Shown here: piece by piece, positions 10,628 through 20,801 of the stretch
Numbering within the stretch: the stretch's first letter is position 1
How the letters are laid out: the number at the start of each line of letters is the position of its first letter
Assembly: GCA_951640195.1 (NCBI GenBank)
Contig: OX621169.1
Location: forward strand, 434,001 to 498,000
Reading direction: 5' to 3'
Length of the DNA: 64,000 bases
Source: Porpolomopsis calyptriformis
Taxonomy: Eukaryota > Basidiomycota > Agaricomycetes > Agaricales > Hygrophoraceae
Translations under genes and position numbers: made by a program
The notes under the pieces: model-generated
Seen by the model: the letters and a program-made list of their open reading frames with translations, nothing else
What the model was told of the DNA's origin: nothing
Databases searched by the model: none

Positions 10628-13600
10628 CTATAGGTTACGAAAATAGGCCTCCATTCCTGTAAAATCAAGGTTAATGAAACGACCATCTTTTGTGACAAAG
10701 GCTGCACAAGCTCCATTCACAGCCAAACTGTTTGGTCTGAGAGAGACCGGAAACCAACAAATGCGTCGGTTCAGAGTGAGGGAGTGCGCCCAGCCGTCCG
10801 CTGCGATATAACCAAGTATCGGACTAGTTGAGTTTAGGCCATCGGTAGATGACGAGTCCTGGGCCTGGGATAAACTACCGGATCGCGCGATCGATTTAAC
10901 ATGGGTGAACTCTCCTTCGAAGGTCTTGAGATGTACGTTCCACAGCCAAGGGGTGTTGTCAGATCTAGAAATGATACGCGTGCCGTCGGGTGAAAATGCG
11001 ACTGAATATACTGAATTGGAATGTCTGAACGTGTCCAGATGTGCACCACTGACGGCGTCCCAAAGCCGGACAGTGTTATCAAAGGATCCAGAGACGATAA
11101 GGGTGCCATCGGGGGAAAACGCAACTGAAGACACTGTATCGAAATGTCGGTTGAAGGTGGTCAAACGTGTGCCGCTCACTGCGTCCCACACCCGAACAGT
11201 CCTGTCCTCGGATCCAGAAATGATACGCGTGCCATCAGGGGAAACTGCAACTGAAGTGACCGATTGAGAATGTCCGGTGAAAGTGTTCAGATGTGCACCG
11301 CTGAATGCGTCCCACACCCGAACAGTCCTGTCGTCGGATCCAGAAATGATATGCATGCCATCGGGGGACACCGCGACGGAAGTTACCGATTGAGAATGTC
11401 CGTTGAAAGTGTTCAGATGCGCACCGCTGAATGCGTCCCACACCTGAACAGTGCTGTCGTCGGATCCAGAAATGATAAGGGTGCCATCAGGAGAAATTGC
11501 AACAGAGTTCACCCGCTGAGAACGTCCCTCGAAAGCACCCAGATGTGCACCGCTGACTGCATCCCACAGGCAAACAGTTTTGTCGCTGGATCCAGAAACA
11601 ATTCGCGTGCCATCGGGGGAAAATGTGACTGATCGTATGCGATCAGAATGGCTTGTGAAAGTGTTTAGAAGCAGGACTGTGATCGTGTCCCATAGTCGAA
11701 CTGTTTGGTCGTCAGATCCAGAAATGATATACGCTCCATCAGGGGAAAATGCGACCGAATTTACCGGATCCGAATGGCCATTGAAAGTGTCCATATGTGC
11801 ACCGTTGGCTGCGTCCCATAGCTGAACAGTCCTATCAATGGATCCAGAGATGATATGCGTACCATTGGGGGAAAATGCAACTGAAGTTACCGATTGGGAA
11901 TGTCCTCTCAAAGTATTCAGATGTGCACCGCTGGCTGTGTCCCACAGCCGAACAGTACAGTCGGAGGATCCAGAAACAATTCGCATGCCATCAGGGGAAA
12001 ATGCAACTGATCGTACTGCACCAGAATGTCCCACCAAAGTGCGCAGATGTGCACCCCCGACTGCGTCCCATAGCCGAGCAGTCCTATCATGGGATCCAGA
12101 GATGATACGCGTACCATCGGGAGAAACTGCGACTGAAGTTATTGGGTGGGAATGTCCCATGAAAGTATTCAGATACGCCCCGCTGACTGCGTCCCACAGG
12201 TAAACCGTTCTGTCGTCGGATCCAGAAAGAATTCGCGTGCCATCAGGGGAAAATGCGACCGAATTTACCCAATCCGAATGTCCCATGAAAGTGTTCAGAT
12301 GTGCACCACTCACTGCATCCCACAGCCGAACGGTGTTGTCGGAGGATCCAGAAACGATACGTGTGCCGTCGGGGGAATATGCAACTGACCTTACTGAACC
12401 GGAATGTCCTTCTATCGTCCGTATACATGAATTCCATCTCTTATCCAATCCATTGTACACTTTTATCGGAATGTCCAACTCTCTCCTATACACCTTCTTG
12501 ATTAAGGCTTCTTGGGGTGTGAAAAGTAACGCAGAGTGGTATACTTGAAGCGAGCAAGTACTGATGATCGAGAAAAATTCGAGGGTAAACCGCTCGCAGT
12601 CACGAAGCAGGATCATCGTGTCCTGTACGTCTCCGCCTGCTTTCTATGAAACAAAGTCAGTTCTGTGCATGGCTGGGAGGGGAAACAACGAACAGCAATT
12701 GCTTGTTTTGCGGCATCCAACGCGAGAAGGCCATTTCGAAGATCTCCCATCAGACTCAATGCTTCAACCCAGTACAGTAGATGTTTCAAACAAAACTCCT
12801 TCACGAGTCCCACAAGAACGTCAGGCAACATTGCATTTGATAGGTGCCAAGCCCAGTGACGACATGCATACTGCAGCTCAGGTGGGATGCACCTCATGAT
12901 CCGTGATGAAAGGTCGTCCACTTCGTTATTGAGGATCGATGGATTTCTTATTCCACATATATCTCGCTTCAGCCCTTTCATAACATCCAGACAGGCATAA
13001 GCGAGTAGGGTATGCTGGCTTCGAGGATTGACAAGGAATATCGGATTATGACATCGAGCTGGGCTTGTTATGAAGTCGAAGAAGGATGGATGAAGGGTTC
13101 GAATCACTAGGCTATCATTATCTGGCACCATGATGACCGAGTGAAGACGACGGAGCGTCAATCCCACAGTACGCGATGGCACGCCAAGTAATCTTTCCAG
13201 AGCAGCTGACGAGAGAGGGTCTCGGAGGAGAACGATCGTGCCTAGAATCATCTTCAACCGATCAGAAAGAGTGGAGGATATGTTAGGAAATGCATTGTTC
13301 AACACTTGATCGTATAATCGATCAAGGTGATAATGGGGAGATGAGTCTTCCGTCGCCGTGGGTACATCGCACAGAAGACGGCCAAGTTGACTCTTTGGGT
13401 CGCAATGATTCCAATCCTCGACGAATCTAACTGAAGTTGACGCAAAGATGAATAGTCCAAAAGACTTCCGTGCAAGGGCATGAATATCTTCCGCAGATGG
13501 CCATTCCATTTCAAGATGATAGAACTCTCTCGTTAAGGCGAGTTTCGTCGACAGGTAGTGTTCAATATCGGTCTGGACGATGCCTAATTCCACTTCGTGC

Positions 13601-14442
13601 AAAACGCATCGCCGAGTTACGGGATCCAATTGGCTTGATTTAAAGACATTGGTAATATGAGTTTCCGGCCGACTTGTCATCAAGAACTTCACTGGGAAGA
13701 GTTCGTTGACATGTCGAGAGAGTGACGATAAGATTACTGAGGTCGTCCCAGCTTCTTTGCACTCATCAAGTGCATCAACCACAACAACGCATGGAGACAT
13801 TGAGTTTCTGAGTGTGCGAAGGGGCTTTACGATAAGTTCTTCAAGTTGATATGGAGGAGTGGTATAGCCAATGTCGGGATTTGACTTCATAACATGGGCG
13901 ACCTTGGCTCTGAATAAAGGGCTGAAGACTCCGAGCTGGTAGGCGATGGTGGTAAAGATCAGATTCGGGTTACTACAATCCGCATCGTCCCGCGAGCAGA
14001 AGAAGCTCGCGCCAAGCACACCATGGGCTCTACAAACTTCGGCAACGGTATAAGCAATCGTCGATTTCCCTGTGCCAGCCGATCCGTTGATCCAAAACAC
14101 ACAAGTATCTGCTGAAAAGGTATTGGCGTCTCTGTCCTGAACCGGATCGCAAAAAGGTTGGGAATCGCGGATACCGATCCAGCGAAAAATTTGATCAAGA
14201 ATGTTGGCCCTTGTGCCTTCCAAACATTTCACTCGATCTCTGCAATTGAAAGGAGAGGAGTGCGCATGTGGGAGGTGTTCGCCTAGAATGCTCAGTCATT
14301 TTCATTATATATCGCTTTCGGCATCAAACTCACCTTGCGGATAGGCATTATCAATAAACGTTTGGTTGTTGGCGTTGTACTGATCACGCCCGGCAAGGTT
14401 GACCGTGCTGTCGTGCACTTGAGTAGGTAAGGATGTGGTCAT
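10628..14442 (-). CDS. NACHT-WD40 NLR (STAND signal-transduction NTPase)
   Basis: This is a fungal NOD-like receptor, a class implicated in non-self recognition and regulated cell death. Three exons (14334-14442, 12690-14237, 10628-12636) give 1221 aa. A short N-terminal segment (about 36 aa) with an N/Q-rich STVNLAGRDQYNANNQTF stretch replaces the usual large effector domain. The NACHT domain has Walker A GSAGTGKST (from residue about 89) and Walker B VVVDALDE (about 187-194). A helical region follows. Then come twelve WD40 repeats of 42 aa (GHSxxVxSVAFSPDGTRIISGSDDxTVRLWDAVSGAHLNTF) forming a probable beta-propeller ligand sensor, and a unique tail ending in YFRNL. The 53-bp intron at 12637-12689 contains a CTGAC branch-like site and joins frames that otherwise only overlap at ATGA. 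A cut-down paralogue lies at 950-1641. The gene looks intact. Confidence 0.92.
10925..12427 (-). repeat. Twelve 126-bp WD40-coding tandem repeats
   Basis: The WD40 part of the NLR is a DNA-level tandem array with a period near 126 bp. Some neighbours are nearly the same; for example the repeats covering about 11170-11550 share QSVTSVAVSPDG and VRVWDAFSGAHLNTF. Variation concentrates in the few residues after GHS and in the SGSxDxTV segment. Such high identity between units points to recent unit exchange. Confidence 0.85.
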
Positions 14443-14559
14443 GATGGAAGTGTGATGGTGATGGTGAACGATAATCGATAAGCGCTTGCTATGACACAGC
14501 TTTGCGACATTTCCAATCGAGTTCAACTCGGCTGACTCTCCATCATACCCCCATTTTGA

Positions 14560-15402
14560 GAACTTGGGTTTGACCAGCTTGCTGAAAAGGCATGCAGCAG
14601 GCAAACAACACTGGAAGATGTGTCCTCGTTGGAGTTTATGGCCAAGCTTTCACGTCCGCTGTGAGTGCAATATTCTGATTTGATATACACAATTGATATC
14701 ATTGTCAGATTTGCTGCTTGATACATCGACGGCGACCAACATGTCAAAAGAGCCATTGTCGGGTTTTCAAGAGAGAAATTACTATGCAAGACCAAGTTCG
14801 TTGATGAGTTGAAGCCGATTGAAAAACTGGCTTGCATGTCTTTTCGTCTCCCATTGGAATTCAACACGACATTGTATTCTCAAAACATGCAGATGACGCT
14901 TGTTGAGAAACACTTGCGCGTATGCCTCAGCATGGATTCCAGCTTCGAGACTGCTGTCACTGTTGCACCATCAGAGCCACTGCTTGCCGAGGCATCGTAC
15001 CTCCTGATGCGACAACCTACATTCAACCTGTCACGCAGCCTCCTTGCTGAACTAGAGCGTCCAGGGCTCGACAAAGGACGTTGCGGGGAGCTCATTGCGA
15101 TGGTACTGTGTCCGGAAGCACGCAATGCAGCTGCAACGAAACTGAATAAACCAGTCATTCCGGTAATTGACTTTATCTCTGAGCTACTAGCTTGCGAATC
15201 GAATTAAAAGTGTATTGATGTGTCGAAACACATCAAGACATCTTTAATTCGATCCCGATAAGGGCACAGACAGCAGATGAAGCCGATAAAACTTTGCGAG
15301 ACACCTTCTGCGATTCCAAGATCTACTTCAACCACTTCATTAAATTTCATACCAACAAAGCCATCAGCCAAGAGTTCATTTGGTATCTCATCGTTCGCGG
15401 GG
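14560..15402 (+). pseudogene. Decayed, truncated copy of a multi-copy agaricomycete gene
   Basis: Exon-like text runs from ELGFDQLAEKACSRQTTLEDV through an intron at about 14660-14707 into FVDELKPIEKLACMSFRLPLEF, APSEPLLAEASYLL, AELERPGLDKGRCGELIAMVL and later KTLRDTFCDSKIYFNHFIKFH. I recognise these blocks from a large family of uncharacterised agaricomycete proteins, which usually continue with a conserved RGAAxLCANNQ motif. Here there is an in-frame TGA after LFAA. The frame ends at VRGA, where the duplicated GDS1-gene tail was joined. A hairpin (15199-15251) interrupts the text. It is not functional; the family assignment is from memory. Confidence 0.65.
15199..15251. repeat. 53-bp near-palindrome with a perfect inner 9-bp hairpin
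   Basis: TCGAATTAAA (15199-15208) pairs with TTTAATTCGA (15242-15251), and inside it TTGATGTGT pairs with ACACATCAA around a CGAA loop (15224-15227). It lies between two exon-like parts of the decayed gene, roughly where an intron would sit. It may be a tiny foldback insertion or a structured intron remnant. Confidence 0.7.
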
Positions 15403-16485
15403 CCGGCTATCAGTGCAACCCAAGTCGAAGGTGTGCTATTTCCTTTCGATGATGATGATTTATTTATGGCTTTTATTACAGGTAATTCAGTATATCAAAT
15501 GACCCTTGGCAACTCGACTTTGCTCCGGCGCATCGACACCGATTTTGTCAATATCTCACCCATCGCCAGTTACCTTTCCATCCCTCTTCCTCCGCCAACG
15601 ACAACGACGGTTGTCATCAAAGGGTCGGCTATTGTATCAGGCACATGGCTTCCGTTGGCATCGGCTCAAGCGTTCGTTCGTGAACACTCCCCCCTTCCAG
15701 GCAGTAGCGATGGCGGCGGGGGCTTATTGGACGTGTTCCTGTCGGATATTCTGTTTGAGCGGTTCCCGCCTGCGTTGCAAGATCTCCATAGGTCGAATAC
15801 ACCCGCGCGGTTACTAAACCAGTTTGGACCTCATTTTGGCTCTGCTGGGGCTGCTGCTGCTGCGCTGGAGTCACCGCAGCGGGTAATGCCGGAATCAGCG
15901 GCGGCAAACACTTTCCGAACTGGCTCACCACCGTCTGCGACTAAGAGGTCACAGCCGCAGCCGCAGAAGGAACCTGGGTCTGATTGGGATATTATGCAGG
16001 ACGATTTGAATTTGAGTTTGTTGCGGATGAATTCGGGAGCTCGGCCGGTGGTCATGGTTGGCGCTTCATCTTCTTCTCCTTTGCCGATGGCGGTGTTGAT
16101 ACCGGGTGAGGAGGTGGACGACGACACGCCTCTTAGTGCGACTGAACAGGAGATGTTTCATGCGCTGTGTTCGATACCGGATTGGGAGAAGGAGAATTCG
16201 CCGCCGATGAGTACGATGACGACGACGACGATGACGACGACGACGATGAAAGAGCATGAGCGGGTGATGTCCCCCGGTTGTTGTACTGGCCCTGAAAGTC
16301 CGTTGGCGTCGTCAAAGCCCGCACCACCACCTCCACTGTCACCCACGACAACGTCAACGTCGGCGCTAGTGGGTGAACGACCGCTCCGGAGATCGAAACG
16401 GGTGGCCAACGCGCAGGCGAATGCGGTCGCTGCCCAGACGAGAGCGAGTTCTAGACGGAGAAGTGGACGGAATTCGTTGAATTGA
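15277..16485 (+). pseudogene. Chimeric ORF: GDS1-gene tail fused behind foreign sequence
   Basis: Residues 1 to about 42 are read out of frame from the older decayed gene. From AISATQVE the ORF follows the last part of the GDS1-domain protein, including the APSES/KilA-N-like segment and the RPLRRSKRVANAQ tail, to the same stop. The 51-bp intron (15431-15481) is preserved. The winged-helix domain is missing. All length differences from the parent (Ala run, LSLSQ block, GGNV, Met/Thr run) are multiples of three and the frame stays open for over 1 kb. It may be transcribed as a truncated protein; I label it a pseudogene because no parental promoter or start came with it. Confidence 0.7.
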
Positions 16486-17172
16486 TAATTCTTTTCTTCT
16501 CGTTCGTCGTTCGTTCGTTCGTTGCTCATTTTTTTTTGGGAGGAAACTTTTTTCTTTTTTCGGACGCTTGATGTAATGGTTCTGGTGGTGCACTGTTTAA
16601 ATTTTTTTTCTTTCTTTTTTTTTTGCTGTTGCTTTGAACCTTACATGTATGTGTCCATCGTCATCGTCATCGTCGACCGTTTTCTCTCTCTCTCCTCTCC
16701 AATCTGCTTTTTCTTTTTCCTTCTGTTATTTTATTGAATGAAAGTACCTAGCCCGCTCACAACTGTTTCCATATCGTTGCGTTATGAATTTTTTTTTTCC
16801 TTTTCGTCTTCGTTTTTCTTCATTTCGTTTTCTTTTTTTTTTTTTTTTTTGAGGGGGCAGTGGCCGTTACTCACAGATCTGCATCTCTCGACCTCCTCTC
16901 TGCTTGGGGCATCCCCCCTCAGTCTCTTTTTTTTTTCTCTGTGTCTTTTTTTTTTCTGTGTCTTTTTTTTTTTTCTTCATTAGAATTTGTAGTAGATACA
17001 TATTTTATGATATCGTCTCTCGAGTCCAGATACCCCCACCCCTCCCCCACTCTCCATGTTATGATAGTCCATCCCCCTTTGGCATTTATAATAAATGACA
17101 TTCCATCTGCAGCAAGGTGAAAAGGATTCAACAAGGTCTTTCTTTTCACTCTGAAATTGGAAACTAGCTATC
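15403..17172 (+). repeat. Segmental duplication, copy 2 (derived)
   Basis: This is a second copy of 8325-10194, placed 7.1 kb away in the same orientation on the other side of the NLR gene. The left joint lies inside the decayed multi-copy gene. The right joint coincides with the CACTGTGGGAAGTA terminal motif of a small TIR element. Downstream of the stop, the pyrimidine runs and microsatellites of copy 1 recur with length changes. Confidence 0.93.
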
Positions 17173-17345
17173 CACTGTGGGAAGTAAATCTGCTAGATAT
17201 CAGTGATTTCACCTCTGAAAGTTGGGTTACTTATTTTCAGTGATCATCACTGATTGCTAGTTTTTCAGTGAGGGATTGCTGATTCAATGTTGCTGATTTT
17301 ATAGTTACTAAATTTCAGAGGTGAAATTGCTGATTATAAGATCAC
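17173..17345. mobile_element. Remnant of a CACTG-type TIR element
   Basis: It begins with CACTGTGGGAAGTA, the same terminal motif as the complete element at 42269-42937. It is rich in TCAGTGA/TCACTGA motifs and has internal arms TTTCACCTCTGAAA and TTTCAGAGGTGAAA that can pair. The right terminal motif is not recognisable, so the end is approximate. Confidence 0.6.
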
Positions 17346-17374
17346 TGGTTATAAGTGACATATTGTATATACAC

Positions 17375-17787
17375 TACTTGTCCTTATCACTCTCATCAAA
17401 GACAGTCTTTGCAAGACCTGGCTTTCTATCAATGATACCCCACCTTTCTCAAGTTAGCACATGTCCAATAATGTTTTTGACATTCCTGATATCTGTCACA
17501 ACTGGAGCATACATGGTTTGATAGTTGGTAAGTTCCTCTGCCATGTCCTTGTTCCCTGTATTGCATGGGGTTATGAGTGTGAGGATTTGAGTTCCACCAT
17601 GAAGGTTCCTGAATACAAGATTGTCAGGTAATCTGTAAACAAAAATCATATGAAGGCAGCTATATCCAATACTGCACACAGTATTGTGATCTGAGCTGTA
17701 GTTGACTTCAAACTGGAGCAAATCAGAATTGTTTAGAATAAGAGGTAAATCCATGCACATGAACATACAAGGAATTCCTCTGGGCAA
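17375..17787 (-). pseudogene. Remnant of an unidentified multi-copy protein gene
   Basis: A coherent minus-strand text includes LPDNLVFRNLHGGTQILTLI, TNYQTMYAPVVTDIRNVKNI and, after a TGA, RWGIIDRKPGLAKTVFDE. It reads like a conserved domain, and I recall similar blocks in repeated hypothetical proteins of agaricomycetes, but I cannot name it. It has a stop and no start, and lies in CpG-poor DNA. Confidence 0.4.
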
Positions 17788-18884
17788 GTCTTGAGGTGTT
17801 GCATGTTACAAAAGCACTCTAAATTGAAGTGCCTTTACTACAAATTTGGAATTTCCCCTAGACATCTACCACTTGTGGTAGGTGCTTTATAAACTCAACC
17901 CAGCATCCACTAAGCACTTGAGCAAAGTAAATTGCTGATTGGGTGAGTACATCATTTGAAAGTTGCTAATTTGATTGATAAGGACATCAGCAAAACCTGA
18001 TATGTCTACAGGAAACTACATAGTTACTTGTAGTTGGACTGTAGATAGTTGTAGAAAAGGTTATGTGTCTGTGTAGATCTGTCAATCTACAGAGTTCTAC
18101 AGAGTACTGTGTAGCTTTCTGTAGATTGTTGTAGAATCCTTAAAATCAGGTTTTGCTGATGGAGGCCAAAATATTTAGTTAGGGTCTATTATCTGTAAGT
18201 TTTAAACAGTGGGAAAGAAATCACTACATACATTCTGGATATATCTTTTCATTGCATCTTGGACCATTACTACATTGTTCACTGTAAGTTGCAAGTTCAG
18301 CTTGAAGGTTATACTGTGCCCCTAATTGTCCTACATAGCTCATATGCAGTACTTGCTTGTCCAAGTTAGCCTATGGCTGATGGTGGGAGTGCAATCCCAT
18401 CTGAAGCAGGCCATAGAAGCATTCCATAAAGAATATCCACATAGTCCATACCAGCTCACAGTTTTGGATGTTGCAGACTACATGCAGAAGGCTATGAAGG
18501 GTTAGCATACATACTGATAACCTAGCCTCTTCATAGCAATAATAATACCTAGATCAATATTCCTTATTTAACCTACTCAATTAGATATAAGAAGACTCAC
18601 TTTTTGTATGTTTTGACCCAATCAATCATAGCAGTTTCTAAGGTGTCAAGTTCTTGATGTCAAATTGCAGCATGGTTTTTATAATCACAACAAGCTGAAG
18701 CATGTGGGTGTAGGCACTGAGGGGGGGGCATTGTGAAAGCTAGGATTAATTAGATACCTGAAGACTGTGTGGCTGGCAGGGCCAAGGTTGATGGTGCCAG
18801 AAGGGGCATTGGATAGATGTGGTTGATTAGGAGTTTGCACCAGTGGTGCAGATCCTTCTGATTCTCAACATGTGAGTACTCCCA
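17788..18884. other. CpG-poor debris with a small coding fragment
   Basis: No intact gene is present. A minus-strand fragment at about 18225-18370 reads KQVLHMSYVGQLGAQYNLQ ... YSEQCSNGPRCNEK, which looks like eroded coding sequence of unknown origin. The rest is AT-rich with almost no CG dinucleotides. Confidence 0.4.
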
Positions 18885-19211
18885 GTATATTCACCTTAGA
18901 TCATTAGAGATGCTCCCTTTTATCATATACACTCAAAGGGATCCTTGTCTTAGAAGATATATATACTGTATGTTGTAGCTAGTGATAAAACAAGTTAGAT
19001 ATTCATTTCCCTCTCACCCTTGAGTCCAGATCTTCTCTGAGACTTCTCCTCAACTTCCTCTATTAGTATTCGACTTCTCTAATCCTTGATTGATCATGTT
19101 TGCGAATGATCAAAGACTTCCTTTCCATGATTATAAATCATAGGCTGTGTCGAGACTCTTTATAGTTGTCCTCGCACCTTGTTCTGTGTTCAGTTCTCAC
19201 ACATGAAGCAG
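18885..19211 (+). mobile_element. 5'-truncated gypsy LTR
   Basis: It aligns with the 3' part of the 608-bp LTRs at 41629-42236 and 52485-53092: the same GGGATCCTTGT..AGAAGATATATATACTGTATG block and the same end, GCAGACATATCA. The first half is missing. CG dinucleotides of the other copies are mostly TG or CA here. Confidence 0.75.
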
Positions 19212-20115
19212 ACATATCATCGCAATAATTCTAGATTACAACTATGCTATGTCTATGCTATCTATCAACTCTTGTGTGCTACTACACACTTCAAATAAAG
19301 TTTCAACAGTTTCCCATACCTATTTATCCACTTGTGACCTCCCTGACCTTATCTATAAATTTCAATCACCCAGTGATCAACCTCCTGATTCTGACTATTT
19401 CAATTGATTAATAGAAATTGCAACCTTCCTCACATCGAAGAAGAAATATAAACCTGTTTCAAAGAAAGTTTGCTCTGTAGTAGTAGAACTCCCTGACAAG
19501 TTCTAAATAATCAGAAAAATCCTTGGCAATCTATTTGCGGACATGCCAAAACTCAACCCAAACCTCCCAACATTTACTCCAACTAAATGAAAAGAGCTTT
19601 TTGATAAAGCTCACCCTAGAGATTTCCTTTGGCCTCAGAAAAGGGCCCTCCTTCACAATTTCATGAGAAAACAAGATCTCGCCTTTGCCTGGAATGACTC
19701 CAAATGAGGACATTTCCAATCTGACTTTTTCCCTCCCATCAATCTTCCAGTTATACCATATACACCTTAGATGCAGAAGAATATCCCTATTCCACCAGGT
19801 ATCTATCACAAAGTCTGTAAAGTTATCTAGCAAAAAATCAATGCTGGTATCTATGAGCCTTCAAACTCCTCTTATCAATTGCAATGGTTCACCATGCTAA
19901 AGAAAGGAGGAAATGAACTTAGAATTGTTCATAGTCTTGAACCACTCAACCAAGTTATGATTTGACACTCAGGAGTGACTCTAATTCCCAAACACTTGGC
20001 TGAACAGTTTAGTGGTCAATCCTGTAATGCTATATTCAATCTTTACATTAGATATGATGAATGACTAATTGCACCTTTGTCATATGATCTAACTACTTTC
20101 CAAACACCCCAACTA
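19212..20115 (+). pseudogene. Decayed gypsy pol fragment
   Basis: It is colinear with 47112-48030 of the later gypsy complex, covering the protease-RT spacer and the start of reverse transcriptase, but carries many stops. Compared with that copy, CG sites are almost always TG or CA here (for example TTTACGTCGG to TTTACATTAG). It directly follows the truncated LTR, so the element is internally deleted or rearranged. Confidence 0.75.
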
Positions 20116-20559
20116 ATAAGTTGGGTGTAACAATGTTAAAGATCAAAGCTAAGAAGATACAAGCATTCTGTACTCTACTTATATCTACCTAATGTTATAA
20201 ACTGGTTGATGTTGAAATGGTTTTACTTCAGGCACTTTGTCCTAGATGATAATGAAAGTCTCTGATCCTAGTTATTTGAGGTAGCTAACAAGGAATCAGA
20301 CTTAAAGTCTGAGTACAACTAACTACAAGTTTATATACTGACTATGCTACTATGGATGAGTCAGTAGTATATGAGGAATACATGTGATAAGTGAGAGATA
20401 AGTATGATAAAGACTTGGAGCATGTGAAGAGATGAAACATATACAGTTGGAAATGAAAGATATCCCACTTAGGGTAAATGAAAAAGATAAGTCAATAGTG
20501 AATCCTATAATGCAATCATGGGGAATCCCAAGCAAGATAAGCTAAGTCCAACTAAACTA

Positions 20560-20800
20560 CAATAGACAGAGAAGGAAAATTTACATCTATGACACCTGAG
20601 TCTCAATTGTGATTGTGATTGCTATGATAATGATCCATGGAATGGCTGACAAATACTGACTAATTGCACAGCAACTGCAGAGTACACCATATTCAACCAA
20701 TAGTATAATCACCTCCAATCTATGAAGTTATAAATAGAAGATTAGATTAGATAAGGGTGATAAGATAAGGTAAGATTGAAAAAGAGTGAAAGGGAGCAAA
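20560..20800 (-). repeat. Dispersed repeat, inverted relative to 39100-39320
   Basis: The reverse complement shares CAGCCATTCCATGGATCAT, ATCACAATCACA and TCTGCAGT..CTGTGCA in the same order with 39100-39320. It is probably an LTR or leader fragment of an unidentified retroelement; the ends are not defined. Confidence 0.55.
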
Positions 20801-20801
20801 G

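Noticed and set aside
10905..12548. Plus-strand ORFs opposite the WD40 repeats
   Set aside because: These repeat-shaped antisense frames arise from the 126-bp periodicity; the WD40 frame on the minus strand is clearly real.
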